Shown: piece after piece, positions 9,417-21,755 of the stretch
How the letters are laid out: every line of letters starts with the position of its first letter
How positions within the stretch are numbered: position 1 is the first letter of the stretch
Source of the DNA: Sesamum alatum
Taxonomy: Eukaryota > Streptophyta > Magnoliopsida > Lamiales > Pedaliaceae
DNA: 64,000 nucleotides
Reading direction: 5' to 3'
Assembly: GCA_034509735.1 (NCBI GenBank)
Contig: JACGWO010000004.1
Coordinates: 13,807,395-13,871,394, forward strand
Position numbers and translations under genes: made by a program
Notes under the pieces: generated by a model
Told to the model about the DNA's origin: nothing
Databases searched by the model: none
What the model saw: the letters and a program-made list of their open reading frames with translations, nothing else

Positions 9417-12400
9417 TGTTAGAATAGGTGACCAGAAAGCCAATTGGATTGGCGATTTTGGGTACTATTTATCAATCATTATTAAAGTAATATTGACTTG
9501 ATGAATATAGTAAGTACTCATCCTTGGAACTATGTGTTTGTTGTGCTTACTGATTACGTTAAACGGCATTTTAATGTCACAACAAATGCCCACAGATCAA
9601 TTGGATAACCCATTTAGTTGGGCTGCGCATTGGATGACAACTATGAAACCAACTTCTGAGGGTTGGTCTGAAACATTCCAAGTCGAGGACCTCGAGACAG
9701 GGCATTGAGAGTTTTATAGAGACTTGCACTAAGGATTGCATTCATTGGATAAGTGCCGTGTTTCATCGACAACACTCGGCGACAGACGTTGGACGTCTAT
9801 ACAATGTTAGTGGGTTAGTCGACAATGGTGCCAACTAACTGAATTGACTCGTGGGAATCGTCATATGGAAGCCTTGGAGGCTTGGTCAGTATGATTGAAA
9901 TTCTTGGCTCCGATAGTACAAGATTAGTCCTCGAACTTGAGGAATCATGGTAGTCGTATGCATACGATGGCTGTATCTAGGATCTGGCAAGAGATGTACG
10001 TATTTGGGATACATTTATCATAAGCCTTATCTAGTGCAGTCGGAATATGCATTGAGGACGGTGGATTCCAAGATAGGATCCGTCACCTGTCAGCATATGA
10101 CAATTGAGTCTCCTATGCGCTCTGAGACAGTTTAAACTCTTATAAGTCTGTGGCCACAACGATTGATCGAGTAGGGAATGGTTTCCTACGTTGATCGATA
10201 GAGTAAACGTGTCTTGAGTTATTTAGCATAGTTGTCTAGTCCAGGATGGGAACCGACGCCCAATTCCATGCCCTAGACTTAGACTGGGAGACGGATGATG
10301 GAAAGACCGTACTCGTATGGAACTCGGGAGCCGAAATGTTCACGCCAACATTCACCTAGTCTCTAGTGAAAGCTTTGGGTAAGCGTGTGGATCGTCCTGG
10401 GAATAGCTCGAATGCGGAAGCGCGGTATAATTTAAATTATAAAAATTTAAACATGCATAAACATATATTAAAATAAACACGTTCATGGGGTGTACCCTTG
10501 AAACTCCCGGACGTTCGGTGTATCTGATGAATAATAAAAACATACATAGCAATCATGGAGGCCATAGGATTCTAAAATAAAAGAGGACGAAAAATATAAA
10601 TCGGGAACCTACCGATTGTCGTTTTCGTCTTCTAACCGGTACTCGCGTTGTTCCCCAATTTGCTCCAAGATCTCGTGTAGGAGACCCTCTAATTCGTAAC
10701 ACGCAATCCGCCCACGTATCTTGATCTTCGTGCTAGTGAAAGAGCAAGTGTATTTTGGAGAGGACGGATCGATCAAACGTTATTGACTTAATGAGATCAA
10801 TCCTCCTTTAATGTTCAATTGTTAAAACAAAAGTACAAGAAAATACTTTCTTGGAAGGAGGGAGAGGCACGGCCGAGAGAGGGAGAGGGAGGAGACGAGT
10901 GTGTGTGTGTGTGTGTTTTTCAAGAATCATCATCTCCTTCAAAGTGTGTGCCAAGGAGTATTTATAGAAGAGAAATCCTATTCCTCTTCCAGTTTCCTAC
11001 ACTTTGAAGACTCCACCATAACTAGGATTTGACCTAGTCAAATCCTAGTCAAATTCTTGCTTCTTGGTCAAACCAATCTTAGCCATAGAATCCTCCCTTT
11101 TTAATCTCAACCATTGATTTAATTTAATGAAATATTTAAATCCTATTTAAATATTCCAAGGGCAATAAATAAATATATTAAATATAAATATTTATTCCAA
11201 CCCCATTAAATTAATTTCTAATAAATCTAATTTATTAGATAAATCCCTTTTATCTAATAAAAGGAATTAATTCTTACCAAGAAAATAAGGACCCGATTAA
11301 ATCCAATTTAATCGCTCCACTTCTCCAAATATTTAATTCTAAATTAAATATGTTTATGCGTGCGGATTGTGTGTGACTCTTTAGGTTCACCTTCAGCTAG
11401 ACTTTGGTTGGATTCCTAGAATCCGCCCGTTACCATGGGTGGCTGTCTAGCAACGGTCCATGGCACTAGAGACTAGGTGAATATACGGGGATGAACATTT
11501 AGGCTCTACAGTACATCTATCCTTCCGTCTACAATCTCACCACTTAGGGTCTAGGGCATGGAAAATGCAGGTACCCATTTTGGACCTAAGTGTCGGTCTG
11601 TCCTCTACTAAACGCCGCAAGGGAAACCTTCCCTTCTGTTCAGTTACTGTGGCCACAGATTTTAGGGACAAGACACAGAGCATTTGTGAGACACAACTGT
11701 CAATACCTTTTGACAGGAGACAGATCCTTTCTTGGAAACTACTGTCACTCTGCACACCAGAGCTGCACTAGATATGGCTTATGACCACTCAAGTGCATCT
11801 TGGCAATCTCTCACAATACCTAAGATACAACCCTGATGTACAGGTAAACTCAGCAGTTCCTTAAGTCAAAGGACTTGACCTGTACCGTTGGAACCGGGAA
11901 TACACGCCATACCTAACTGACCCTACTCAAGGTCCTCAGTAAGACGGTTCCCGCGAGTCACCTCAGTCAGCTGCTCCCTAGCAAGCCAACCCACTAACAC
12001 TGCTTAGACGACCCTCGTCACCCATCGATGAAATACGACAGCAGATGCTTAGTGCAAGTCTCAAAGGGAATCTCGGTATCTACAATTTCGAGATTCCTTG
12101 ACTTGGAGAATTTCAGACTGATCCGTCGGGATTGATTTTATGGACCTACCTCCAAGCGTAGTCCCAATCCCCGAAATGCGTTTTCAGTCTGTGGGCTTTG
12201 TTTGCGTAGTGAACAGTTATAAATCAAATAAAGTGAACACAAACAAAGTAAATGCCAAATGAATTTCACTTCTTATTCATTAATAATTTATTAAAACCTC
12301 GAAATTGTTCAGATATAGGTTACAATTCGCCTACCAAGATTGGCTACATAGTCACCTATTCTAACTTCTAGTGCCATGGACCGTTGCTAGACGACCACCC

Positions 12401-13666
12401 ATGGTGACCGGCGTTTTTCGATGAATGGTTAATTGAAAAATAGTTAATTAAATTGGATTTAATTGACTTATTGTGTTGGACACAAGCCCAAGTCTAGTTG
12501 AGGGTGAACCTAAAGAGTCACACACAAATCATTATGAAATTGGTAGAATTAATTTGGAATTAATTCTAGAAGAAGCGAATTAATTTAATTGGATTAAATG
12601 AATTCAAGGAGAAAAATAAATGATTGGATCATTTATTGGGAAATCCATTTGATGGATGGTCCAAGAATTAATTAATTGTATTAGTTAATTTTTGGACTTA
12701 GAACCTATAAGTTAATTGGATTAATTTATCGGGTTTGGATTAATTAATTGATTGGATCAATTAATTAGAGTTTGGACTTATATTTTTGTAATTGAATTAA
12801 ATAAACTTATGGGCTTCAATTGGATTGAGATTAATTGGATTAATTAATTCCCAATGGACTTTATTTGGACTTAATTTAATTAGATTAAATAAAAGTCCAA
12901 GACTAGTAGTCCTAGTCCATGGAAAAATTCAATTATAGCAAGTGAAGGAAGAATTAAAATCTTCCACATGTGAGACACATGTGACCAGCTGTTATATGGT
13001 TTGGTGGGTGGTTTTATTTGCTATAATGGTGCATGGTTATGTAGATAGTGGTGTGTGTATGTAGGTTGCTTTGGAAGTTGACAAGAGAAGTTGAATTTTG
13101 AATTCAACAACTCTACATACACAAAACCATTCACATAATTTGTAAGGACTTGGTCTTGCACAAATTTTTCATCAAAAAACTCTCCAAAATCTCTACAAAT
13201 TTTCTCCATTTTTTGTTCATACCTTTTGGAAAGGTTTGAACTGAAACATTCCAAAAGCACTAATCAATAGTGTTCATTTGGAGTTGTTTGTTTCTTCTTT
13301 TTCTTCTTTTCTACTACTATATAGCAATAGTTTAGAGAACTCTTCCATGGTATGGTGTGGACAAATTAGAGGAGTTCTACTTTGAGCTCTCAAGTGGACA
13401 TACAAGGAAGAAAAGAAGGAACAACGTTAGAAGCCGTTCTACGTAAAACGAACAAAGGTTGGTTTCTATTTACATTCTATGTATCTTTCATTTTTAATCC
13501 TTTAGCCACATGTCTAGCATCTTCTCCTCTTTTATTCATGCTCTTGACATGCACCAAACGCCCTGGAACTTCAAAGGGAACACCCCTTTGAACCCAATTT
13601 GAATTATGCTTTAAATTCACTTTTTTTCGCTTTCGTTGCGTTTTTGGGCCGTACCTGATTCTTTTA
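9417..13666 (+). repeat. 5' LTR of A1, interrupted
   Basis: Begins TGTTAGAATAGGTGACC and ends cttttA (normal end CTTTCA). The two parts 9417-10366 and 12372-13666 together match the 3' LTR. The first part contains moderately GC-rich conserved sequence; from about 12440 to 12900 it is AT-rich (attaattggatt words). Confidence 0.9.
10367..12366 (-). repeat. Solo LTR of subfamily B, minus orientation, 2.0 kb
   Basis: Starts TGAAAGC and ends cctattctaact (expected ...taaca), with the 5-bp target repeat tctag at 10362-10366 and 12367-12371. It splits the conserved ctctagtg|ccatgg core of the A1 5' LTR. Its sequence is the reverse of the LTR at 17414-19381. No internal region remains, so this is a recombined solo LTR. 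It includes a (GT)n run near 10900. Confidence 0.9.
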
Positions 13667-13667
13667 G

Positions 13668-13680
13668 TGGTATCAGAGCC
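13668..13680 (+). other. Primer binding site of A1 (initiator tRNA-Met)
   Basis: TGGTATCAGAGCC lies one base after the LTR end. It is complementary to the 3' end of plant initiator tRNA-Met, the usual copia primer. Confidence 0.92.
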
Positions 13681-15217
13681 CGGTTCAATGTTGTGGCTTT
13701 AAGGATTTACATGTTTTTATGTGTAAAGCATGTACAACGTGTTTAAAACTTTTTTGGAAAGCATGTTTTATGCTTTTTCTAGCATGATTAAATGTATGAA
13801 AGTATGTGTTAATTTTGCTTTTGAAATTATGGGTATCCATGCATTTTTGAGAATTGGATTTTCTGTAAATGCATGTTTATATTTCAGTATTTTATAGTAG
13901 AAATTAAAAAAAAAAAAGTGAAAAATGATGCCGGCCGCCCAACAAGGGCAGCTGGCGCGCGGGCGTCGGCCCGTGCACGCTACAAGGCGTGCATGCTCGC
14001 GCTTGAGAATAGAATTGTTGAATTTTCGCACGGCTGGGCACTGATGTATTATGTATGGGAATCAGACTCAGAGGTGCATAAGTTAAATTACAAGTCATGC
14101 ATATATGTATATTATATTATGCAAGTACTGTTGTGTATTAAAGTTAAATTAGATGTCATGCATATATGTATATTATATCATACAAAGTTGTTGTTGTTGT
14201 AGTTAGTTAGGCCTAGTAGATAATTAAGATTAGGAGATTTGTGTCCAGATGCATGTATATATGTATATAATATACATTAGCTTAGTGATTGGAATTTGCT
14301 TCGTTTCGATAGAGTGAAATCAGGTGCTGCGCGGGCGCTCGGCGCGCGCAGCCGTCTGGGACGGCCGGCGGACAGCACTATTTTGTGTCCTTTTTTGTTG
14401 TTTTTTAGGAAAATTGAATTTTTCTGATTTTTGCTACTTTCTGAAATTATTAATTTTGGCATATTTTTATTTTTAGTTAAATTTGATTTTTCTAAAATTA
14501 TTTTCATGCCTTAGATTATTTTGGAAATAGTTTCCAAACAAAAAATAATTGTTTGTACATTGGATGTATATTTGATATCAATATTTTTAATTGCATTATT
14601 AATATGATATTTTCTGCATTTTATTATGTTTATTGTTTTAGATATTGGATATCTATTTATTAATGCAGGGGATGTATTTATATGCGTGGCATGTTTATAT
14701 TTGATATAAATGTCTTTTGTTTGTTGTTGATTTGATAACAATAAGGATGATCACTAGCCCTTTTTGGCCTATTTATGGTTTATTTATTGTTGGGTTGGGC
14801 CTACGCGCCTCTTTGTTTTTATTCCTTCTTTCGTTTTTAACCTTGAAATAATAAGGCTTTCTTCCTCTCTATTAATATACCGCCCACCCTCAACTTATGA
14901 TTGGGGTTTCTTTTAAGTTGTAATGACAGTAGATTAGGTTGTGAGACTTTATTTTATTAAATGTAAGCTTCCGAGGAGATGAAGGTCCGGTGGCCGGAGC
15001 CCATGGTGGAAGGTCAAGAAGAACAAAGAAGGATTTTACAAGGCCCCATTAGAATGATAATGGGATGTAAATATTGTAATAGTGTAGCCCTACCCTAGTT
15101 TGACCATTGATCCACTGGGGGCTCAGTGGATCAGTAAATATTGTAATAGTGTAGGTCTACCCTAATAGGGGCGTGCTAAGTTTGTTTTGCATGTGCTTAA
15201 GTTTTTTATGCTTTGAT
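13681..15217 (+). other. Long non-coding leader of A1
   Basis: About 1.5 kb between PBS and the next LTR, homologous to 27736-29321 in A2 and to 46105-47899 (reversed) in A3. No gag start lies in it. Two GC-rich islands stand out in AT-rich sequence (about 13926-14005 and 14326-14385, rich in gcgcgcg and ggccgg). It stops at ctttga|t, where subfamily-B LTR sequence begins. Confidence 0.75.
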
Positions 15218-16941
15218 TGTTAGAATAGGTGACCATGTAGCCAATCTTTGTAGGCAATATGTAACCTATGTCTAGACAATTTCAGGGATTTGATAAATTA
15301 TTAATGAATGAAGAAGTGAAATTCATTTGGCATTACTTTGTTTGTGTTCACTTTATCTGCATTACGTATCTGTTCACTATGCAAACAAAGCCCACGGACT
15401 GAAAAATGTATTTCGGGGACTGGGACTACGCTTGGAGGTAGGTCTATGAAATCAGTCCCGTTGAATCAGTCCAAAAATCTCCAAGTCCAGGAATCTCGAA
15501 AATGGGTACCGAGATCCCCTTGAGACTTGCACTAAGCATCTGCTGACGTATTTCATCAACGGGTGACGAAGGTCGTCTAAGCAGTGTTAGTGGGTTAGCT
15601 TGCTAGGGAGCAGCTGACTGAGGTGACTCGCAGGAACCGTCTTATGGAGGACCTTGAGTAGGGTCAGCTAGGTATGACGTGTGTTCCCGATTCCAACAGT
15701 ACAGGTCAAGTCCTTTGACTTGAGGAACTGCTGAGTTTACCTGTACGTCAGGGCTGTATCTTACATATGGTGAGAGATTGCCAAGAAACACTTGAGTAGT
15801 CATAAGCCATGTCTAGTGCAGCTCCGGTGTACAGAGTGACAATAGTTTCCAAGAAAGGTTCTGTCTCCTGTCAAAAGGCATTGACAGTTGAGTCTCACAT
15901 ATGCTCTATGTCCTGTCCATAAAATCTGTGGCCACAGTAACTGAACAGAAGGGAAGGTTTCCCGTGCGGCGTTTAGTAAGAACAGACCGACGCTTAGGTC
16001 CAAAATGGGTACCTGCATTTTCCGTGCCCTGGACCCTAAGTGGTGAGACCGAAGATAGAAGGACAAGTGTACTGCTAGAGCCTAAATGTTCATCCTCGAA
16101 AATTCACCTAGTCTCTAGTGCCATGGACCGTTGCTAGATGGCCACCCATGGTAGCGGGCGGATTCTAGGAATTCGACCAAGTCTAGCTGAAAGGTGAACC
16201 TAAAGAGTCACACACAATCCGCACACATTAAGTATTTAATTTAGAATTAAATATTGGAGAAATGGAATGATTAAATTGGATTTAATTGGGTCCTTAATTT
16301 TCTTGGAGAGAATTAATTCCTTTTATTAGATAAAAGGGATTAATCTAATAAATTAGATTTATTAGAAAATTAATTTAATGGGCCTAGAATAAATATTTAT
16401 ATTTATTATATTAATTTATTTCCCTTTGGAATATTTAAATAGGTTTTAAATATTCTATTAAATTAAATTAATGGTTGAGATTAAAAGGAGAGATGGATGG
16501 CTAGGATTAATTGGACTAGGTCAAATTACTACTTTGACTAGGTCAAAATCCTAGTCAAATTAGTCTTTTAGATTTGGAGTTTGAAGAGGATTAAACTCCT
16601 CCTCTATAAATAGTCCTAGCCCCTCACCATAAAAGAGATGATGAAACTCCAACACACACTCTCACTCGGCTTTCCCTCTCTCGTCCGCCTCTCTCTCTCT
16701 CTCTCTCTCTCTCTCCAAGTTTGTTCTTTTGTGTTAACAATTGAACAAAAGGGGGATTAATCCCGTTAATTAATAACGTGTGATTGATCCGTCCTCTCCT
16801 ATATACTTGTTCGTTCGCTAGCACGACGTGCAAGATACGTGGGCGGATTGCGTGTCACAATTTGGAGAATCTTACATACGAGATTTGGTGCAAATCGGGG
16901 AACAACACGAGTACCGGTTAGAAGACGAAAACGACAAATCG
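15218..16941 (+). repeat. LTR of subfamily B, truncated at its 3' end
   Basis: Starts TGTTAGAATAGGTGACCATG and follows the LTR at 17414 closely up to gacgaaaacgacaa. There it jumps directly into mid-gag sequence, losing about 250 bp of LTR end. A TATA box TATAAATA lies at about 16605-16612, followed by a (CT)n run (16689-16715). A deletion probably removed the LTR end together with the A1 gag start. Confidence 0.85.
16604..16612 (+). promoter_or_regulatory. LTR-B TATA box
   Basis: CTATAAATA in cctcctctataaatagtcc. The same motif is at 18801-18809 in the sister LTR. It would drive retroelement transcription. Confidence 0.65.
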
Positions 16942-17413
16942 TTTGAACACCAGCATGGAAGGATGATGCTATCCCTAGTGGAGAAGCTCAAAGATCTCCG
17001 AGCTGATCTTAGAAAAGAGACGTACATCGACGTGATCCTTCAGTCTCGTCCTCCCTCTTTTGACCCATTTATCGTGAACTACAACAAGAATGAGCTTGAA
17101 AAAGACCTTCATGAGTCGATAAATATGTTGGTCCAATACGAGAAAATGATTGAAAAGTCTATGTCGTCTATTTAGTGGGGGAGGCTTCAACCTCAAGAGC
17201 GAAAGGCAAAGGGGCCGGACGCTGGAGGAGGAATAAGGGTAAGACAGAATCAGCTGCTGCAAGCGCTCAGAGCGCTCCTGTTGCCATGCTGGGCATGGGC
17301 AATAGAAAGAGGAAGGTGGTTCCACAGTCAAGAATTGCAAAAGATATTTGCATATATTGCCGTGAAAAGGGGCATTGGAAGAGGGAACGTCCTAAACTCC
17401 TCTCCAACCAAGG
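16942..17413 (+). pseudogene. gag remnant of A1 (UBN2-type copia Gag, zinc knuckle broken)
   Basis: Reads a copia Gag segment (MMLSLVEKLKDLRADL, then YIDVILQSRPPSFDPF) corresponding to the second half of the A3 gag at 45238-46104. A frame change occurs at about 17170, after which GEASTSRAKGKGAG and a zinc knuckle follow. The knuckle reads CIYC....GHWKRER, so the last Cys of CX2CX4HX4C is Arg. About 130 N-terminal codons are missing. It ends at the target repeat of the next LTR (caagg, 17409-17413). Confidence 0.85.
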
Positions 17414-19381
17414 TGTTACAATAGGTGACCATGTAGCCAATCTTGGTAGGCGAAATGTAACCTATGTCTAGACAATTTCAGGGTTTTGATAAATTATTAA
17501 TGAATAAAGAAGTGAAATTCATTTGGCATTACTTTGTTTGTGTTCACTTTATCTGCATTACATAACTGTTCACTATGCAAACAAAGCCCACGGACTGAAA
17601 ATGTATTTCGGGGACTGGGACTACGCTTGGAGGTAGGTTCATGAAATCAGTCCCGCCGAATCAGTCCAAAAATCTCCAAGTCAAGGAATCTCAAAAATGG
17701 GTACCGAGATTCCCCTTGAGACTTGCACTAAGCATCTGCTGTCGTATTTCATCGACGGGTGACGAAGGTCGTCTAAGCAGTGTTAGTGGGTTAGCCTGCT
17801 AGGGAGCAGCTGACTGAGGTGACTCGCAGGAACCGTCTTACGGACGACAATGAGTAGGGTAGGCTAGGTATGACGTGTGTTCCCGATTCCAACAGTACAG
17901 GTCAAGTCCTTTGACTTGAGCAACTACTGAGTTTACCTGTATGTCAGGGCTGTATCTTAGATATGGTGAGAGATTGCCAAGAAACACTTGACTAGTCATA
18001 AGCCATGTCTAGTGCAGCTCCGGTGTACAGAGTGATAGTAGTTTCCAAGAAAGGATCTGTCTCCTGTCAAAAGGCATTGACAGTTGAGTCTCACATATGC
18101 TCTGTGTCTTGTCCCTAAAATCTGTGGCCACAGTAACTAAACAAAAGGGAATGTTTCCCTTGCGGCGTTTAGTAAGGACAGACCGACACTTAGGTCCAAA
18201 ATGGGTACCTGTATTTTCCGTGTCCTAAACCCTAAGTGGTGAGACCGAAGAGGGAAGGACAAGTATACTGTTAGAGCCTAAATGTTCATCCCCGAATATT
18301 CACCTAGTCTCTAGTGCCATGGACCGTTGCTAGATGGCCACCCATGGTAACGGGCGGATTCTAGGAATCCGACCAAGTATAGCTAAAAGGTGAACCTAAA
18401 GAGTCACACACAATCCACACACATTAAGTATTTAATTTAGAATTAAATATTAGAGAAATGGAATGATTAAATTGGATTTAATCGGGTCCTTAATTTTCTT
18501 GGAGAGAATTAATTCTTTTTATTAGATAAAAGGGATTAATCTAATAAATTAGATTTATTAAAAAATTAATTTAATGGGCCTAGAATAAATATTTATATTT
18601 ATTATATTTATTTATTGCCCTTTGGAATATTTAAATAGGTTTTAAATATTCCATTAAATTAAATTAATGGTTGAGATTAAAAGGAGAGATGGATGGCTAG
18701 GATTTATTTGACTAGGTCAAATATACTACTTTGACTAGGTCAAATTCCTAGTCAAATTAGTCTTCTAGAGTTGGAGTTTGAAGAGGATTAAACTCCTCCT
18801 CTATAAATAGTCCTAGCCCCTCACCATAAGCATGATGATGAATCTCCAACACACACACACACTACAACTCGTGTGCTCTGTCCGTCTAATCTCGTCTGCC
18901 TCTCTCTCTCACTCTCCAAGTTTCGTTTCTTGTTCTTTTGTTCTTGGAACAATTGAACATAGGAGGATTAATCCCGTTAACTTAATAACGTATGATTGAT
19001 CCGTCCTCTCCAATATACTTGTTCGTTCGCTAGCACGACGTACAAGATACGTAGGTGGATTGCGTGTCACAATTTGGAGAATCTCACATACGAGATTTGG
19101 TGCAAATCGGGGAACAATGTGAGTACCGGTTAGAAGACGAAAACGACAATCGGTAGGTTCCCATTTATTTTTCGTCGCTCTCTTTATTTTAAACCCTATG
19201 GCCTCCATGATTCTTGTATGCTTTTAATTCATGAGATACACCGAACACCGGGGAACTTCAAGGGCATACCCCTTGAACGAGTTATTTATTTTTCGTAAAA
19301 GCATGTTTAAATTCCGTTTATTTAAATTTATACCACACTTCCGCATTCGCGCTATTTCCCGGGACGATCTACAATCTTTCA
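17414..19381 (+). repeat. Solo LTR of subfamily B, 1968 bp
   Basis: Starts TGTTACAATAGGTGACC and ends caatctttca, with perfect target repeat caagg (17409-17413 and 19382-19386). It interrupts A1 between gag and pol: ccaaccaagg continues as caaggtatatttga on the other side, matching the uninterrupted A3 sequence. It carries a TATA box at 18802-18809. Confidence 0.93.
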
Positions 19382-19386
19382 CAAGG

Positions 19387-21755
19387 TATATTTGATGTGA
19401 GCATTAACATGATTACTATTATGCTTCTTGGGTATTGGATACTAGCTGTAGAGCTCAAACCTGCAAATGGTTTGCAGGTGATGGAAAAGAGTAGAAGGCT
19501 AAGACAGAGATGGTTCTAAAGCTAGGCAATGGCTGGGCTATTGCCATAGAAGCTATAGGACTAGTAAGGCTTAACTATTAGTGATCATGTTATGATAGAG
19601 TTTATAGGTCACAATTATGTAACCTAGCATGATCAAATTATGTTTTTCTATTGTTGGACAATAAGGATTACATGTTTTTGATCAATGAAAGTTTCTTTTA
19701 TTTGACAAAGAATGGTTATTCTTGTCTGCTAGGTTGTTTGAATAATTATTTCAATACTATCCCATAATTAGATTATGAATGCTCAAAACAAATTATATAA
19801 TGAATAATCAAGAAAAACTCACAGATTTGGCATGCAAAGCTAGGTCACATTCCTCTACATAGGATAAGAGGTTAGTAGATTCAATGAGTCTAGCAATAGA
19901 CAATTTGAGCCTGCTAGCTTGCAAGTCCTTCCTAAGCAGGAAGATGGCTAAGAAGCTCTTTATAGGAAAAAATATCCTTGCTAGTGATCTGTTGGATTGG
20001 ATCCAACCAGACATCTGTGGGTCACTGAATACACAAGACCAGAAGAGGGTTCACAAGTCTAAGGGACTTTGGAAGGCACAGGGAATTAGATTTGAAGAGG
20101 GAACCAAACTGCTTGTAAAATTAACCTTCGATTAGATTGAGTGGTGTGTATTTACTGGGAGCTCTTGATGTATCTAAATGGGAATGGAATTCTTCCTCAG
20201 TAAAATTCTTCCTAGAATGCCACAATGGAACGACGTCTCTGATAAGGGAGGAATCGAACCTTGTTAGACATGGTTCGATTGGTGTTTCACTAAACTACCT
20301 TGGCCCATCTGGGCATGTTCTGAAGACAGTAGCCAAGTTGTAAAACATGGAACTTTCTAAAGATCGTGGCCCAGATGCCATATTGGATATGGCATGGCAA
20401 GCCTGTATCCTACAAAGTACTTGATTATGTGGGAGCTCTTGCATACGTTAAGGGACTAGTGGGAGGCAAACTAGGTTTGCACAGGTTCATGTATTGTCCT
20501 AAGGAAAATTGGATTTCAGAGGATAACCGGTGTGAGGAGTAGCTCCTTGAGGAATCAAGTAGAGCGACACCTCAGTACGATATTGCAAACATCATTTGAA
20601 ATCATGTTTGCTCACTGACTATATTCCAGTTCTCCTAAGGATGACCAGAATATCTTAGATACCTCAGAAGTACAGGTTTCTGGGTCAGTCCAGTCAATTG
20701 GATTATATTCCAAAAGACATTAGGAGAAGCAATGTTGGACATTGGATCGAATCAATGGCTTGGAGCCGTGTGATTCGACATGGAATTCAAACTAGGTTTG
20801 AAACTCCATGTAACTGGAATATTCATTTTGATGAGTTCATGCGGGGTATGACTCGATCAGTAACGAGCTTTAGGGTCAGTGGGAGTTTGGTTGTGTTCCT
20901 AGTGTTTAAAGTGTGTAACGTCTTATTCATTTGGAATGAATTTAAGATGTTAGGAAACACTGAAACATGAATGTTGTTCACGCAATTCTCCATGAAAGGA
21001 ATTGAATTCCTATATATTGGGTTAAGCTGTCTAAGATTCATTCAGGGTTGACAGACGAGGAAGCTTAGATGTTTGACATCCCCTACGTTTTTGCCGAAGG
21101 CAACATGGGTATGTTGTTTGGTGCATTAGACCTGATGTTGTGTATGCTTTTGGCATAATAACAAAAATCGAGTGTGTACCAAGGGGGCAGTAGACTACTA
21201 TTGAGAATAGTCTTTAATACCTGAATAAGGATTAAAGAAGTGTTCTTGATGCACGTTCTATGGAGAGTTGATTTTGAAAGGCCATAGCGATACTAGCTTA
21301 CAGGATCATGTGAATAATATCTAGTCTCAGTATGAACATATATTCAGGCTTAATGATAAGGTGGTGGCTTGGAAAGGTTTCAAGCATGACACCACGACGG
21401 ACCATGAAAGTTGAATGTATGGTAACTTTAGAAGTTGCTCCGGAGAGAGGTTTGGATGAAAAAAACAAAATAGTTGGAGGTGGTGCCTAGCACGGGCTAG
21501 CCAGTAGTTACCTTGGAGGATAACAACATGGCTGTAGCGCAAGCTAAAGGACCGTGATCTCATCATGGATTCAGGAAAATTCTTAGACAGTACCATCTGC
21601 TTGGAGCAATGGTATGAAGAGGTGACGTGCGGTTGGACCGCATCATCTTGGCATAAATGAGGTAGACCCGTGAAACTGAGCCAGATATCGCAGATTATTC
21701 ATGCTCGGATAAGTCTGAGAGACATGCGTGATTGGCTTTAGGTCAAGTGGAAGAT
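19387..21755 (+). pseudogene. pol remnant of A1 (copia integrase, RT and RNase H, all dead)
   Basis: Recognisable copia landmarks in order: pre-integrase motif QIWHAKLGHIPL (about 19823-19860), a decayed integrase core, RT words NIHFDEFMRG (about 20820), the YVDD position now reading KVCN (about 20908-20920), and an RNase H end with DNNMAVAQAK-like codons (about 21520) before the PPT. Many frame changes and stops occur. Part of the integrase core after GSLNTQ is missing. The same missing segment and the same KVCN change are found in A3, so they predate the insertions. Confidence 0.85.
21742..21755 (+). other. Polypurine tract of A1
   Basis: gtcaagtggaagat directly before the TGTTAG start of the 3' LTR. 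The A3 counterpart is gtcaagtgggagat on the minus strand (42887-42900). Confidence 0.8.

Noticed and set aside
9947..10135. Recurring 62-65 codon frame ending MRSETV (also at 22277 and 51677)
   Set aside because: Repeated only because the LTR is repeated; no domain, and copies in other LTRs are interrupted.
13021..13260. Recurring 79-83 codon frame with KICRDFGEFFDEKFVQDQ (also at 23341 and 50555)
   Set aside because: It lies in the same place of each subfamily-A LTR, in the transcribed part after the TATA-like box. Recurrence follows from LTR homology. Worth a codon-substitution test, but I see no independent coding evidence.
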